A stretch of 64,000 bases of DNA from Leptasterias polaris (GCA_037783415.1 JAZGTN010000117.1:1178001-1242000); one strand, 5' to 3'; counted from the first letter of the stretch, positions 1 to 12,697 are shown. Program-made: numbers and translations. The notes: generated by a model not told the origin, from the letters alone.

Positions 1-754
1 GTAGAAGTCATTTCGTGTGAGCTCGACGACATTGGTAGTTTAGATCTCCGTAACCCACTTTTTGTGGTGGGTTACACTCTGTTTGCAATCCCATCCCTTC
101 GTCGTAAAGTTGGGAAATAGGGACGGACATCAAAAGGGGGCAAAAGAAGACAAAATAGAGAACGAACATACAAATTATACTAAAACTTAAATGTATAGAT
201 CATTTTGGGGGATGATAAATTCATTCCTATCCGCATAGGCCAACACCTGACCTGTGGAAATTAGGTACTCACTTTAAGTACCCTAACGCCCCCCCCCCCC
301 AAAAAAAAAACACCCCCCCAAACAACCCCATAAAATAGTGGGTTTATACGTTTTGTCAGAATGTTGACGTTTGTACGCCTTTATTTTGATTGCATCAAGC
401 GAAATAAGAAATAGTAATATATGGGTCTTCACACTATTTTCTGAGTCAACGGAAATGTTTCACTCTGTAGAGTTTGTACAAGTAGCCTATATGAGCTTTA
501 TAATCAGCGGGGTTTCATACTAAAACTAACTTATAATTACCGAGGCCAAATATTGTTAAGTAGAGTGTTGGTCTATAGATGTTGCATCACGTTTGGGAGA
601 GAGCGCAGCTATTGCGTCTGACGCAACATGGACGCAACACGCAACTGATACCTGCGTGTTCATAACAGGCGCTGCGTTTGAACTTACAGACGGTTGTAAT
701 TACTCTTGCGCATTACTATATTTTTGGTTGCGAAAATCTATATGCTTGCAAGTA
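1..754. other. Left flank, non-coding
   Basis: No gene is recognised here. A C12 run at 289-300 is followed by an A10 run and another C run. The reading frame of the ankyrin gene stays open upstream to about 593, but it has no ATG before 755, so 593-754 is read as 5' UTR or upstream sequence. A spliced 5' exon cannot be excluded. Confidence 0.5.
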
Positions 755-2098
755 ATGTTCAATACGAAGAAAATAATAAGGCAAAGAAAAATGCATGACC
801 GGGACCAATCATCTAAGTTATTTAGCCGATTACGTCTTAAATGCGGTCGCTCCTCATCAATAAACTCAGATGAAAAATCCAGCAACGGGATACCACTCCA
901 ACGTCACACAGTGTTTCGAAATGATGATCTATATGATGCGATTAATCGTGGAGATTTAAGTAAATGCAATGAGCTTCTTGAACTGGGTGTTATTGATCTA
1001 CAAGCAGGGGACCGTCCAAGCTATCCTTCTCATGAAGCAGTTAGATTTACTTCACCCCTACAGTACGCGGTGATGCACAGAGAACCAGAGATTATAAAGC
1101 TATTACTTAGGTACGGTGCTGATCCTGATTGTGTGGATATTGAAGGCAAGACAGCTATACATACATTGATTCTATACTGGCCTCGATGCGTACCTAAAGG
1201 TAACTCAACCAAGTCACAAGAAAACGCTGCATATCAAAGGTATCTCCGAGCAGTAGACATCGTATGCCGAGACAGTCTTCGGAGACTTTGTGCCTTTGGT
1301 GGTAATCCAAACGCTCGGGACAACCGGCATCAGTCACCGTTACACTACGCTGCTAGATATGATATCCAAGGTGCGACAACAATACTTCTTGAATACGGTG
1401 CTCAAAAAGATTCCATGGATATAGACCGTAAGACGCCTCTGATGATAGCAGCAGCCATGGGAGAGGAAAGCTTGAAGGTTCTTCTGGAATCGAAACCAAA
1501 CTTCCATCTCACATGTATCGATGGAAAGACAGCACTTCATCATGCAATCGAGTCAAGATGCCCAAAGCATAAGAAGCAGCTTTGTGTAAAGTTGCTTCTA
1601 CAAGGAGGTGCTAACACGGATGTGTTGGATAAAACCAGAAACACAGCCCTCCATTATGCATGTAAGATACCCGACGAAACCATCATCCAGTGTTTACTAC
1701 GAGCACGGGCCAATCCTGATATCCGAGATGCAAACCTCATGACTCCTCTTCATCTACTTCTTCAGAATCCAAATAATCTTCTCAAGAAAGACATAATCCT
1801 AGATCTCGTAGATGCAACTCTTACTTACGGAATACTAAACGGAAAAGTTCCGTTGTCCCTCAGCCTTCCGTGGCTTACTGACCACTCCCCTCCATCTCTG
1901 CAGAGAATATGCAGGAAGATAACCCGCCACCAGATACTGAAGAATCATTATACAGATTCCAAGATGGAAAAGATCATGGAGGATGCCGTTGCCAGGTTAC
2001 CGCTTCCAAAGTCCCTAAAAACATTCATCGTACTGGACGCAGCAAACCCAGTTCGGCAAATGATTCTTGGAATGAAACATATCCAGAACAGTCAGTGA
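755..2098 (+). CDS. Ankyrin-repeat protein with SOCS-box-like C-terminus (ASB-like)
   Basis: Intronless frame of 447 residues from the first in-frame ATG (755; purine at -3) to TGA at 2096-2098. Ankyrin repeats are visible at about residues 57-87, 99-128, 131-188 (interrupted by an insert at 141-165), 193-222, 226-255, 258-291 and 296-325, with a degenerate one at 329-358. They carry the usual TPLHYA- and LLxxGAxxD-type signatures. The tail has SLQRICRKIT (381-390), close to an elongin-BC box, and LPLPKSLKTF (415-424), close to a Cullin-5 box. That order is typical of ASB proteins, which act as substrate receptors of Cul5 ubiquitin ligases. In the BC box the hydrophobic residue expected four after Cys is Thr, so elongin binding is uncertain. 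The ATG at 791 is an alternative start. The lack of introns could mean a retrocopy or one large exon. No substrate can be inferred. Confidence 0.85.
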   Translation: MFNTKKIIRQRKMHDRDQSSKLFSRLRLKCGRSSSINSDEKSSNGIPLQRHTVFRNDDLYDAINRGDLSKCNELLELGVIDLQAGDRPSYPSHEAVRFTSPLQYAVMHREPEIIKLLLRYGADPDCVDIEGKTAIHTLILYWPRCVPKGNSTKSQENAAYQRYLRAVDIVCRDSLRRLCAFGGNPNARDNRHQSPLHYAARYDIQGATTILLEYGAQKDSMDIDRKTPLMIAAAMGEESLKVLLESKPNFHLTCIDGKTALHHAIESRCPKHKKQLCVKLLLQGGANTDVLDKTRNTALHYACKIPDETIIQCLLRARANPDIRDANLMTPLHLLLQNPNNLLKKDIILDLVDATLTYGILNGKVPLSLSLPWLTDHSPPSLQRICRKITRHQILKNHYTDSKMEKIMEDAVARLPLPKSLKTFIVLDAANPVRQMILGMKHIQNSQ

Positions 2099-2160
2099 CG
2101 TCAAACAAAATTAAGCCAAACTTCAAGTCCAACAGAAAAGTCAAATTAAGTTTAATTAGT

Positions 2161-2166
2161 AATAAA
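2161..2166 (+). terminator. Poly(A) signal AATAAA for the ankyrin gene
   Basis: A canonical AATAAA lies 62 bases after the stop codon of the ankyrin/SOCS gene, so a short 3' UTR is plausible. AATAAA is common by chance in AT-rich DNA. Confidence 0.4.
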
Positions 2167-2236
2167 TAATGAAACGCATGAACACAGTAGTTTTGGGAAG
2201 AGAAAAGTTATTGCAATCAGTATTACCCCCAAATTC

Positions 2237-2323
2237 ACAAAACAACAACCACAACGACACCAACAACGACAGTGACACCGACAACGATGGCGAACAACAA
2301 CAGCAACAACAACAGCAACAAAT
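2237..2323 (+). repeat. Imperfect CAA/CAG-type microsatellite
   Basis: A run of CAA, CAG, GAC and ACC trinucleotides, best ordered at 2292-2321. It is the same kind of sequence as the much longer tract at 12.1-12.6 kb. It lies downstream of the ankyrin gene's stop and has no coding evidence. Confidence 0.7.
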
Positions 2324-4677
2324 TTAATTCCAGTCGGTCGTTGACTTTTTCAAGAAAAGGCCGGCTTAGGTTTTGTCCCCCAAAATTATCACATTAGGAA
2401 TTGGATCGTTTATATCTTGATACAGCGAAATCAGAAACTGATTGTTGGGAGACAATATGAAGGTTATGTAAAAAGTAAGCTCAGAGACAAATGATCCTTT
2501 CATATTAAAATAAATTATATTATCTTACTGTTACCAACTGTGTATAAAACATTTAAGGAAATTTTATCTGTCTGTTTGAGGACAGGGAATTTGGTGAGAG
2601 GATGTACAATAGCATTGTGAGTTTAAAGAAACTGCATTCACTTTTTATCAAAAAGCTTATAAAAATAATATAAATAAAACAAACAAATAAATAAATAAAT
2701 TAATTAATAAAAACGGCGATTCATTATTCTTAAAAACATGTTTCCTTTCATTGTTATCATTGAGTTTAAACCAAAATAAAGACTCAAAAGTCAGCATGCA
2801 AGCTTAATCTGGACTCACTGCGTTATGCTTTGGTTCAATTCATTATGGGATAAACGCTTGCTATCGATTTAAATATATTCAAAAGTATTAACGTATTCAC
2901 AACAATTGCAATGATAACATAAATAAGTTACCTTGTCTCTAACTTCGTAAACAAAATCACATGACAAGGGGGAAGTAACTATCATCAGTCAACTCGAGGG
3001 AGGGGTGTTCATATTTCATGATGGCTAAGTTTTGAACTTACTCTAAATGTAGCTAACAAGGACGGTTTAACGCTCAGCTTGTGATGGCTTAATAATTTAA
3101 GACAAAGATGACACTGGTGATGATGACGCGATAATGATGAGTGAGATGAATTACAATGATGACAGACACTGCGGTAGCAGACTTGATTCTGTTAAGTACA
3201 GCCCCATTTGTCAAGAGGAAGTCTGGCAATTTCCTCGACAACAAGTCTAATCTTAACCGTCATTTTCTATATTTTCTTTATTTTTTTAAATTTAGCCTTT
3301 TGTAGTTGCATACAAATTCAGACAATTTCCGACTGTTATTGACCCTTAATATCCGCCGACTCCTCCTCCTACTCCTACTCCTCAGTCAAACCGCGGTCAT
3401 TGTACCTCTCAAAGAGAAAGAGAAACTCTCATTCATTCTGATCAAAGTTTGCCCGATCAGTTAACAAACACGACTCACCAACCTTTCTTGTTCAATCCCC
3501 CTGATACCTGCGCCGAGTCAACTCTTCTTGAAGACTGCGTCCTTTGCTTCTTATTATTCCTAGATGCGGCTATACTCATGATATTCCCTGGATCTTAACA
3601 AGCCATCCGGCTTGAGGAAGCCCACTGAATCCCAGCCGGAGGGCTTAAAGCTATTTACAGCTCTCCCTTGTGTGTTACACTGCCACCTTGAGTGCGAGTC
3701 ACACAACAGCTACGGCAGCCCGAATCTTCGACCCAACATTACAGGGTGTGCCTGAAGCACATGACAAAAATGAGTACATACAATATTCGGTTAGAAAAGA
3801 GGTTTTGGCAATCAACCCTGTTGATTGTAATAACACTTTTTAGAAATGCTAAAGTCTTAGTTTCCTTTAAGCCAGGACAACCATGTAATATTCAATTCTA
3901 GAAAGAAGTGGTGGTTTTGACTCTGAGAAGAATCAGAGTTAGGGTAAAGCTCGACCTCCTTTCACACAGAACACACTGATCAAAAACATCGAGACTTATC
4001 TCAAATCCGATTCTCCTCAGAACCACCATTTATTGCAAGAATAGACCATTACATGGTTGTCCGTCAACTAGACTATTCCAACTTTCAACACCATGCACAG
4101 CTTCAAATCTGAGAAGCTACTTATTGTGTTATTAATTTGAAAGATAAATTTTTTCAAAAACGTCAGAAACAAGAGAAAATAGTAAATTTGTGGAGAAAAT
4201 GAAAACAAAATTGGTAAAGATGTAAAAAACTAATAATAATAAATGTTTCCTAAATATTTTTTAAAATCAAGATTAAGTTAGATTTGTTTAACAAACCTTC
4301 ATGGTTGTGGGTTAGTAGTACGTATGATCTGTGAGCTTAACTTTGACGTGCCCAAAATCTAAATAGCGCCATCTGCCATGACGGTGGGTGTACATCTTTA
4401 CTGAGAAACATTCAATTACACTGGTGCAAAGGAAGCACGCCGAAAAATTAACCAAAACTAGAAATTCTGCTTGTTTATTACAGTTTCTATTTATCCAAGA
4501 TTATGTCTTGAGTTTACAAACTCTTAAGTTCATACCAGTAACAATCCTCTAGAGAAATATTTCTGTCCGAAATGTTACTATCAAAGTCGAGAAATGGCAT
4601 GTGAAGAACAAACAAGTCACTGTTGCTTATTTAAATCGAAATAACCTCGATATGAACGTGCAGAAAAGTAACATGAC

Positions 4678-4752
4678 AAAAAAAAAAAAAAATTATTAGT
4701 TATAATGTTTTCACCAAATTTGAAGGAAAAAAAAAATAAATAAAAAAAAAAA
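4678..4752 (+). repeat. A-rich tracts
   Basis: An A15 run (4678-4692) and two runs of ten or more A (about 4727-4736 and 4742-4752) lie within 75 bases. They may mark a retroposed 3' end, but no element body is recognised beside them. Confidence 0.5.
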
Positions 4753-5559
4753 TCACATGTGGTTGTATGGCGAGTTATTTGGAAATCAGAAATTAAAATG
4801 TATTTTTCTCTTCCCAAATTAATGTACTTTCCCAAAGATTTGTAATTCATGCATCAAAGCAAGACTGTAAAAACTGGCTCTGAAAACTAGCTTTAAACTT
4901 TAAAAGAGTAAGTTTGACAATATTATGACAACTGAGTTATTTTAATATAAACGATGTATGCATTTTATCCTGGTTATCGTGAACCACTGCTGTACAACGA
5001 TCTTTATAGGTTTTCATCTGTGTCAATTATAGTCTACTTCCTCATTAATAGCATTAGACTTACATTGATTCGCTAAACACCATCCTGAACACTCAAATTA
5101 ATATCATTTCCCACGACGACAGAGTCCTATGACCCTCTTCAATTGCCACTCAGACATTACTGGACCCCCAGGCAGGCTTACCATCAGTCAACCACACCAC
5201 AAGTCACATCTCTAGCAGTAATTACAAACTTATAGATTTAATCCTACCAGGCCTTTGGGTGAGGGGAAGTTAAGATGGCTAACATTTTCTTTAACACAGT
5301 TTCTAAGAATGGATCCCGTGACTATATAGCTTGGGCTTAGGCTCATCCATTCATCCATGGTGAACGAAATCTTGAGCAAATTATGATCCGGCAGTATTCT
5401 TATGCGGGCAGCGAGAAGCAAAGCCTTGTGCAAGGAATGCTAGAGTTACGTTTGACGGCTGGTGGCGCTATGTATTATGATGAACTACAACAAAGGTAGA
5501 CAGCAGCAATATTTCACCAAACAGCTTGTTTTAAAGGCTTTAAAAAAAGAAACAATAAG

Positions 5560-5605
5560 TTGCATTGTTTCACTCTTCTAATTTTAGAAGAGTGAAACAA
5601 TGCAA
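5560..5605. repeat. Perfect 22-bp inverted repeat (hairpin)
   Basis: Bases 5560-5581 are the exact reverse complement of 5584-5605 with only a TT between them. The arm begins TTGCATTGTTTCACTCTTCT. A perfect stem with a two-base loop is unlike a microRNA precursor. It fits a miniature transposon remnant, a palindromic insertion or a protein-binding cruciform. Confidence 0.85.
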
Positions 5606-6072
5606 TACTCTAATTTCTACGGGGGAGTCAATGCAGACTCATATTTAAATATGGATAAAAACTTATAAATCACTTTCGTTGTAAGAAGATGATACCAACT
5701 ATGATTTAACACTCGGGTTAATTCTAGCTCTGTTACTCACAATAGCGATTCAGTTTAACTAGAGCTGTGATTTTAATTAATGTACACACCCTCCTTTGTT
5801 TTGACTGAAGTACTTCCTTCTTATACTACGCTGACTGATATTTTCTTATTACGGGTATCAGGTTATGATTATGAGTGACACACATACCTATAAGTAGTGT
5901 CGATACAGTATCTCATGAGGGAGTGGTGTTAACCTTTTATTTCTTACTCCTGAACAAAACTGATAACAACAATAAGTAATTCGTTAAGGGTTGTCTTCAT
6001 GAAGGAAATATCTGAAAATCCTTTGTGATCAAGGTAATACTATTTAAGCGAGAATGACTTTTAAAAACCCGA

Positions 6073-6073
<1 letters not shown>

Positions 6074-6103
<30 letters not shown>

Positions 6104-6118
6104 TCAACAACAACACCA
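6074..6118 (+). repeat. CAA/CAT microsatellite
   Basis: About 45 bases of CAA units interrupted by CAT. No coding evidence. Confidence 0.8.
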
Positions 6119-6360
6119 CGAGTACAGGAAAGTAATTTAAGTACGTGAGCTGCTCCCGCAATACCGCCATGTTGAATTACAAACAAGCATCCCTTTGTAA
6201 ACTCGAGGTGCTATGTAAATGGTCTTACCTGCTGGATACTTATTATCACACAGCTAGCACAATTTGGAACTTCTTCCCCTTCAAATACAACACAGCCCCC
6301 ACTATTTTAATTTTTGGCAAACTACTGGGATAGTTAATTCAACTACACACAAATTTCGAC

Positions 6361-6406
6361 ATAGTCGAAATTAAACTGAAAAAATAGTCGAAATTAAACT
6401 GAAAAA
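6361..6406 (+). repeat. 23-bp tandem duplication
   Basis: The 23-base unit starting ATAGTCGAAATTAAACTG occurs twice in direct succession (6361-6383 and 6384-6406). The bases just before it (6352-6360) form a 9-bp inverted match with 6364-6372. Confidence 0.85.
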
Positions 6407-6770
6407 ATACATTAGAATACCGAAAACAGTACAAGAAAGAAACCGGTTTGCCGAAAATAACACAACAAAGTCAAACCCCAATTGTGGTCCTCTGAACGAA
6501 AAACAATAGGGACTGCTACAAGGTCCACCACGATTGGAACCATGTGAGGCCGATACAGTTATTAGGCAGACCTAAGTGAAGGAATGCAACCACAAAAGAA
6601 ACAGGGACGCAATGAGATAATTTACAAAACAAATACAAAATTATTTAATTACAACAAACACGATTGATCATAATAAACATAACATCAAGTAATTTTAATA
6701 CAATGAAAGTTTTATCTAAACTGAACCTCTTGAACCCGGTTGTAGGCGGCTTTAGGGCTTGCTCAACGCG

Positions 6771-7412
6771 CTAGGTACCACGGTAGCGGCAATGTAGCTC
6801 ACGGCGGATGAAGTCGGGTCCTCCGGCGTCTGCCTCCTGAACTCTCAGCGTCGAGTCGTCCCAACTCTCAAGCCCGAATCCTCAAAAAGACCTGAAAATT
6901 AAGTTACAATTTTATAATTCTCAATCCTGTCTTACCATGTTAACGCAAATTCTCGCAATGTAAACTTGGCAATTTACTATTTCCACTTTTGCTTTACAAC
7001 GACCCATCTTTAATTTACTGTTCCTAATATCCTCCCAAATTCTCTGCAGTTTTATAAATGCACAGCTATACAATCGATTTCTTTTCCATACTAAGTCTAA
7101 CACATCAATTATGTCATTTGGTGACTTACTTGCTAGGTACAAGATATATATACAAAAACTATTTCAACTTACAGAAAAAGTCTGGCTTTAAATAAGTGAC
7201 TTCGCAGCTCTGTCCCCGGTCTCGGCAATCACAAAATTTACGGATGTCCTCCAACATCGATTCAACTAGAATCGGTCTACCCAAGCAAACGGCTGATCAG
7301 GCCAGCATCATCAGCGGAGCTCAGATCCGTGTTCATCGATACCCCAGGGTGGAGTCTCGGCAGGGCCTCAGTACCCAACATCTTCGAGCCGGTGGACACG
7401 CTACTAAGTACC
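6771..7412 (-). pseudogene. Two-exon coding-like remnant with broken frame, unknown family
   Basis: Two GC-rich patches flank a 281-bp AT-rich gap (6892-7172) with a GTAAGT donor and a TTTTCAG acceptor on the minus strand. The upper exon reads one frame down to about 7280 (ending with residues like GLISRLLG). It then needs a one-base change at a GGG run (7280-7282) to enter a second frame containing MLEDIRKFCDCRDRGQSCEV. That frame ends in phase 1 at 7173. The acceptor at 6891 supplies two bases that complete a Cys codon, so the phase matches. The lower exon stops at TGA 6847-6845 in that frame. A neighbouring frame, again shifted near a GGG, runs on with WDDSTLRVQEADAGGPDFIR to TAG 6773-6771. 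I do not recognise the protein. It is either a decayed gene or transposon product, or a gene with two assembly indels. Confidence 0.4.
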
Positions 7413-7439
7413 ACATAACTCATTACACTACATTTTATA

Positions 7440-8867
7440 CTACCCCAAATACTGAATATTCATTTATCGACAACCCATGAATAAATCTCATTGATTACAA
7501 TCGACTCCAATCTATAATGTGCTGTTTAGTCATGCGGGTATGAACTTTGCATAATTTGACCAAATAAGGAAATTCACCCTGGAATGTTAGATATCCGAAA
7601 CTGGGTATGAATTGTGCCTCATTGTAAAAAGTAAGGATCCCCAGAACGGTCATAATTTGTTTACAAACAAATACCATCATTAGAACCATATAAATATATT
7701 TACAACACATAACCAATTTAATTTAACGTTTGTGACAGGGACAAAGTCGAGACAGTGAACAAGGAGCCTAAGGACTAGAGATACAAACAAATACAAGAAG
7801 AAAGTATTAAAATAGAAATATAAAAGCTCAATATGTCAAAAAGTATACGATATTTAAAAAAGATGATATTTTATGTATTCATTTGTACACTATTCCTGAA
7901 TATTTAGAAAACAATTTTTCATTGGTGCAGCATATTGGTATTTACTTGTGTTCACTCAGAAGGGACATTAACTTAGTCTGGCCTGTTCTGTCAAATATTT
8001 GCGTTAATGCAAAAACCAGTAACTTCATACATTATAAGATAATGTGCAGTTATCCTGGGTTATTGTTTTTAGTCAAAATTGCATTTCTTTTTATAAATTA
8101 ACTTCAACCCTGTAGAATTACACATTACCATCTGCACCAAAGGCAGATTTTTCCTCCATTTCTTTCCTGTTAAGCTTTGACTCAGGCAAATGTCTTGGAT
8201 CATGCCATAATATTTAATTTAACGTTGGGTGTCCACGTGTGCATAATTTACTGTAATTTTTTTTAGCACAGGTCAGTTTGGTTTGCAAAACGACATTGTC
8301 ATTTGACACGAAGGGTTTTTGGCTGGTTTACATTTTGCAAAAATGAGCAGTGCCACTGTATACCCAATCAGTCGTTTTCAAGATCACCTTTTCTTTTCAC
8401 TCGTCGGGTACCACGCTGGCGTTTTCATCAAGTGCCCCATGTAGTACTATGTTACAGTTCTAATCCAATTCTCTACTCACAGAAGGCTTTGTATGTTGGT
8501 AGTGAGAGCATATTATGGTAGTGGCATGCAGTAGTGAGAAATATTATATACAAGACATCCGTGTGTAGCTATGGTGCAATGTTCGACCACACCCTTATTC
8601 TAAGGGAAACAGGGTAAATTGAGCCAAGGTGTGAAACAGTTCACGGTTGCCATCAAAAACTTTGACAGAATTGAAGTAGTCTTAACCTTTTGAACAAGAG
8701 AAACTGCATGCTGCCCGACGAAAAACACACAACTGTAGTCGTTCAAAGGAAACTTTAAAATATTGATATGGTGGTTGATAATTATCGAAACAAAGGTGAA
8801 ATAGACCAATCATCCAAAGAAATATTTATGTTAAAAATTCTGTCAAATTTGAGGAAAATACTTTTAA
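7440..8867. other. Non-coding interval
   Basis: No gene or clear repeat is seen. The short open frames on both strands show no recognisable motif. Confidence 0.45.
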
Positions 8868-9182
8868 ATGCCCCACATCACCGTTGCTCGTTTTGATTGC
8901 AACATCCACACCAGTGGGAAGGAATCTGATCCTGTGATTCACAATGAAGATTCACCAGAAGGTATTCGTTCTTGGAGGAATTTACGAATTTCACTTTTCA
9001 AGAACCACCTTCGATCTTTAACAATCACTTTCATTGACGGCAAATTTCAATTATGCCAGAAAGACCAAAGAAGTCAAATTGTTTCAGTTGTTCGAGTTTT
9101 AAGTTACACGCCTGAAGGAGGAGTGGGTTCAAAGATGGCGCGATTTGCTGACGTGTTGACAAATCCAGGTTCATTTCGGTAA
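8868..9182 (+). CDS. Uncharacterised 104-residue open frame (weak)
   Basis: ATG at 8868 to TAA, 104 residues. The composition is mixed and protein-like, without low complexity, and includes stretches such as SWRNLRISLFKNHLRSLTIT. A possible donor (CAG followed by GTTCAT) sits near its end, so it could be a coding exon. No family is recognised and no poly(A) or acceptor signal is convincing. A chance frame remains quite possible. Confidence 0.2.
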   Translation: MPHITVARFDCNIHTSGKESDPVIHNEDSPEGIRSWRNLRISLFKNHLRSLTITFIDGKFQLCQKDQRSQIVSVVRVLSYTPEGGVGSKMARFADVLTNPGSFR

Positions 9183-12119
9183 TGGGGTTCGTAGAATGGT
9201 TACCAAAGGTGGTGACAGATGTCAGACGAATGCACGTACAGCTTGGATCAGGTATATTTTATTCACAATTATAAAACCAATTTCTATCCCCAACCATATT
9301 CCAGGGGAGAGGATATAAAAAAAAATCCACGAACTGATATCGGTTAAGCTTGCATTTTACTTTCTTAGGAATCAAACGTGTGCTAGGCATCATGTCTAGT
9401 TTTCGCATGAAATGTCCTACATTTTAATATGAACTAACATTTCAAACTCACGCAATTGCACTTAAGGGTAATCCTGAACGTCTTATGGTTATCCAATGAC
9501 CAGGCTGTTTTTCAAAACCCTCCCCCCTTCCTCTAACCCATCAGTAGACAGATGACTGAACATCACCAGAGCAGGGCGTAGTCATTATAAGTTCTAGTGT
9601 TGGGTTACCAAGAAGAAAGGAATCGGTAGTTTTATCTTTGGCCACTGATCACTACACTGACCAATCCAACAAAGAAAGATTCAACCTCACCAGAAGGTGC
9701 TAACATTAACTTAATTCCGTAATTCGACTCATAGAAATATGTTATTCTAATTTATTGCACCTTTTAATTTCATTTCTCATGTTATTTCATGTACCTTGAC
9801 TCTTCTCTTATTGGCGGAAAACTTTTGTCTGAAACACTTCTCCGGTCTCTTTGAGCGTTTTCCAAGCATGTATAAAGACAACCCATTGAGATTGGCAAAT
9901 GTACAATTATCTTCAATTTAAATTGTTCACACAGTAATACGCGTATTTCTGGTACCATGTTTGCGCGTTCGAGGTATCGTCAGACCACTTGGTTTGTCAG
10001 ATCAGTTGGTCCGTAAGATGAGTTGGCAGTCATCAACTAGGGCGGTATTACAATATTTGGACAGGTACATCCACCCTTATTGTTTCTCAGACACAACAAG
10101 GTCATGTAGTGTCTTAGTTTCTTGCATTGGTTTCCGGTGATTAGGCTCACGTCTTAGCTGATGATGGGATTACTGTTATTATCCCAGCAACCACCCTACT
10201 GTGGGCATGGGCTCCCAAACACGACGAACCATATATAGGCCTAGAGTGTTTTCTTGACTGTATGGTGCAGGCTACTGTGGGTATGTTGAGACATCGATGG
10301 GTCCACGAAGTAGACCCGGCATTATAACGTGGGTCCAAATTGGTCGTGGATGATAACTGATAAAAATCTTCTCCGCTACAAATTTCGAAAAGAATATTAA
10401 AATTCACGTTTTTCATCATTGTTCCATAATTTTAAACAACCAAAACGACCATTTCATGTTCGCGCTTGTTTTGTTCACACTAACGTCTACACTGCATCAT
10501 CATCAATAGCTTTGATCTGATCATCCACTCTCCTTTCTGTTAATTCGGTTCATTTGAGCTTAAACTCAAAAATTTCACCTTGTTTTTTAATAAATGGTTA
10601 CCGAAGGTCATGTGTGATTTGTCATTTCTAGCCTGCAGTCACCCTTATTATGTTGACAATGTTCCCATTCTACACACCCCTTTGATCCTAAGAGGGTGAA
10701 GTATAAGACACCTGCTGTTGTACCCCTTTGATTGACTCTAACCTTGCCGGGGATTGGCTCCGTGTATCAGGGGAGCATACAGCACGACGCGCCCACACTC
10801 ACCGGCCTTTCATCGCTGCAAATTTACCCGACAGATGTTGCTGTATACTTATACCCAGAGTGTCCCCTTCCCAGTGTGAAAGTTATAAAGAGCATGCGTC
10901 TAATGATGCTTTATTTGATATCAAGGGGTTTTAGAACGGCATAGTTCCATTAGTCTATACCAAACAACATGGGGCCCGAATGGCAGTGCAAGTATTGTTG
11001 ATTTTGGCTACCACTGGATGGCCAGGTAGTAACAATGATTCTATGAAAGTAAACTAATTCAAATCAACATAACCAAACTAATGCAGGACAATAGAATAGA
11101 TTGTTTTTTTCTCTGTGAAAAGAATATGGGTATTTAATTATTGATTTTTTTTTCAATACGAGAACCTGGCAAAAAAAATAAAAATAATAGATAGATAATG
11201 GATAGAGATTGTGATTCGTGTACCCACTATCTTAAGGTGCACCCATAGTAAACATTTGAAACCCATCTGTGTAGCACTGCTTGTTCTTTACTTTAGAAAG
11301 TGAACATTAGTAGTGACGAGAAAGGGTGTTGTGGACCGATTAACAAGAATGAGGCGCACTTAATTAAACTAAAAACTAAAACACGACCATGTTCTTGCCA
11401 CAATTCATTTTAGTTTGGATCGACTGACAATAAGTATAACCATAGAGAAGTGGTCCTTTCTCTATGGTATAACAGTGAACGTTGTCAAGGTAGATCATGG
11501 AGGTAGGTTTGAGCCAAAGTTTTCAGCACAGACTCGCGAGTTATTTTATCGCACCTTAGTGTGTCAGACTAGTGAGTTGTGCAGTACTTGATTATAGCAT
11601 TCACACCCCGAAACCAGACTGAATCAGGATAAGCAGACAAGCAGGCGACAGGGAGAAACGCGTCTAGCATCAGACCACCATGGAGTGGAGAGGTTCATCA
11701 ACACGCTTGGCAGTAGCACCGGGCCAGACCACGAGCTCTGTCAAGCTTCTCTTGATTCCCACCCTGTCGGAAATAGGTCCATTTCAACAAACCACGGCAT
11801 TGGAAGCTCTCATAGCACATCCAAATATCACAGCGAATTATCAAGTCATCCGTTGAGCGGTTTTAGACGCGTGGTGACAGGGTGAAGGAGCTATCAAGCC
11901 AGAACCAAACGGACCCAGTAATTTAAAGGATAATCCCCTAGTTCTCCTGGTATCTCCCAATGGGCTTTTCTGTTAGCTCCTTAGGAGAGGGTCGTGTTAT
12001 ACGGATCGAGGTATCAAACCATGATTATGCAAGGTATAGATGTCGACAGGGTTGAACTATGTGATTCATGTCCGTTTTAGACGAAAAAAAACACGATTTT
12101 TTTTGCTTGCTTAAAAAAA
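9183..12119. other. Non-coding interval
   Basis: No gene is recognised. It holds GC-richer patches (10190-10330, 10730-10950, 11640-11890) with competing short frames on both strands, one TAGGCCTA octamer (10236), an 11-bp inverted repeat (11439-11449 with 11458-11468) and the first CATGGAGGTA motif (11496). Confidence 0.45.
11439..11468. repeat. 11-bp inverted repeat
   Basis: ACCATAGAGAA (11439-11449) is inverted at 11458-11468 around an 8-base loop. It lies 28 bp before a CATGGAGGTA motif, so both may belong to one small transposon remnant. Confidence 0.6.
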
Positions 12120-12124
12120 TTGCC

Positions 12125-12697
<573 letters not shown>

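Larger units (their letters stand above)
2167..5559. other. Non-coding AT-rich interval
   Basis: No gene is recognised. It holds a CAA-rich stretch (2237-2323), an AAAT-rich patch (2661-2710), a GATGA-rich patch (3106-3165), a CTC/CTA-rich patch (3360-3385) and several A runs near 4678-4752. The short open frames look random. Confidence 0.5.
5606..6770. other. Non-coding interval
   Basis: No gene is recognised. It contains a CAA/CAT microsatellite (6074-6118) and a 23-bp tandem duplication (6361-6406). If the coding remnant at 6771-7412 is real, the lower part of this interval would be its 3' untranslated side. Confidence 0.45.

Noticed and set aside
1909..2169. 86-codon frame overlapping the 3' end of the ankyrin gene
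   Set aside because: It is a shifted shadow of the ankyrin/SOCS coding sequence with no motif of its own.
5560..5605. microRNA precursor
   Set aside because: The stem is only 22 bp, perfect and with a two-base loop. Precursors need a longer imperfect stem and larger loop, and no known microRNA seed is recognised.
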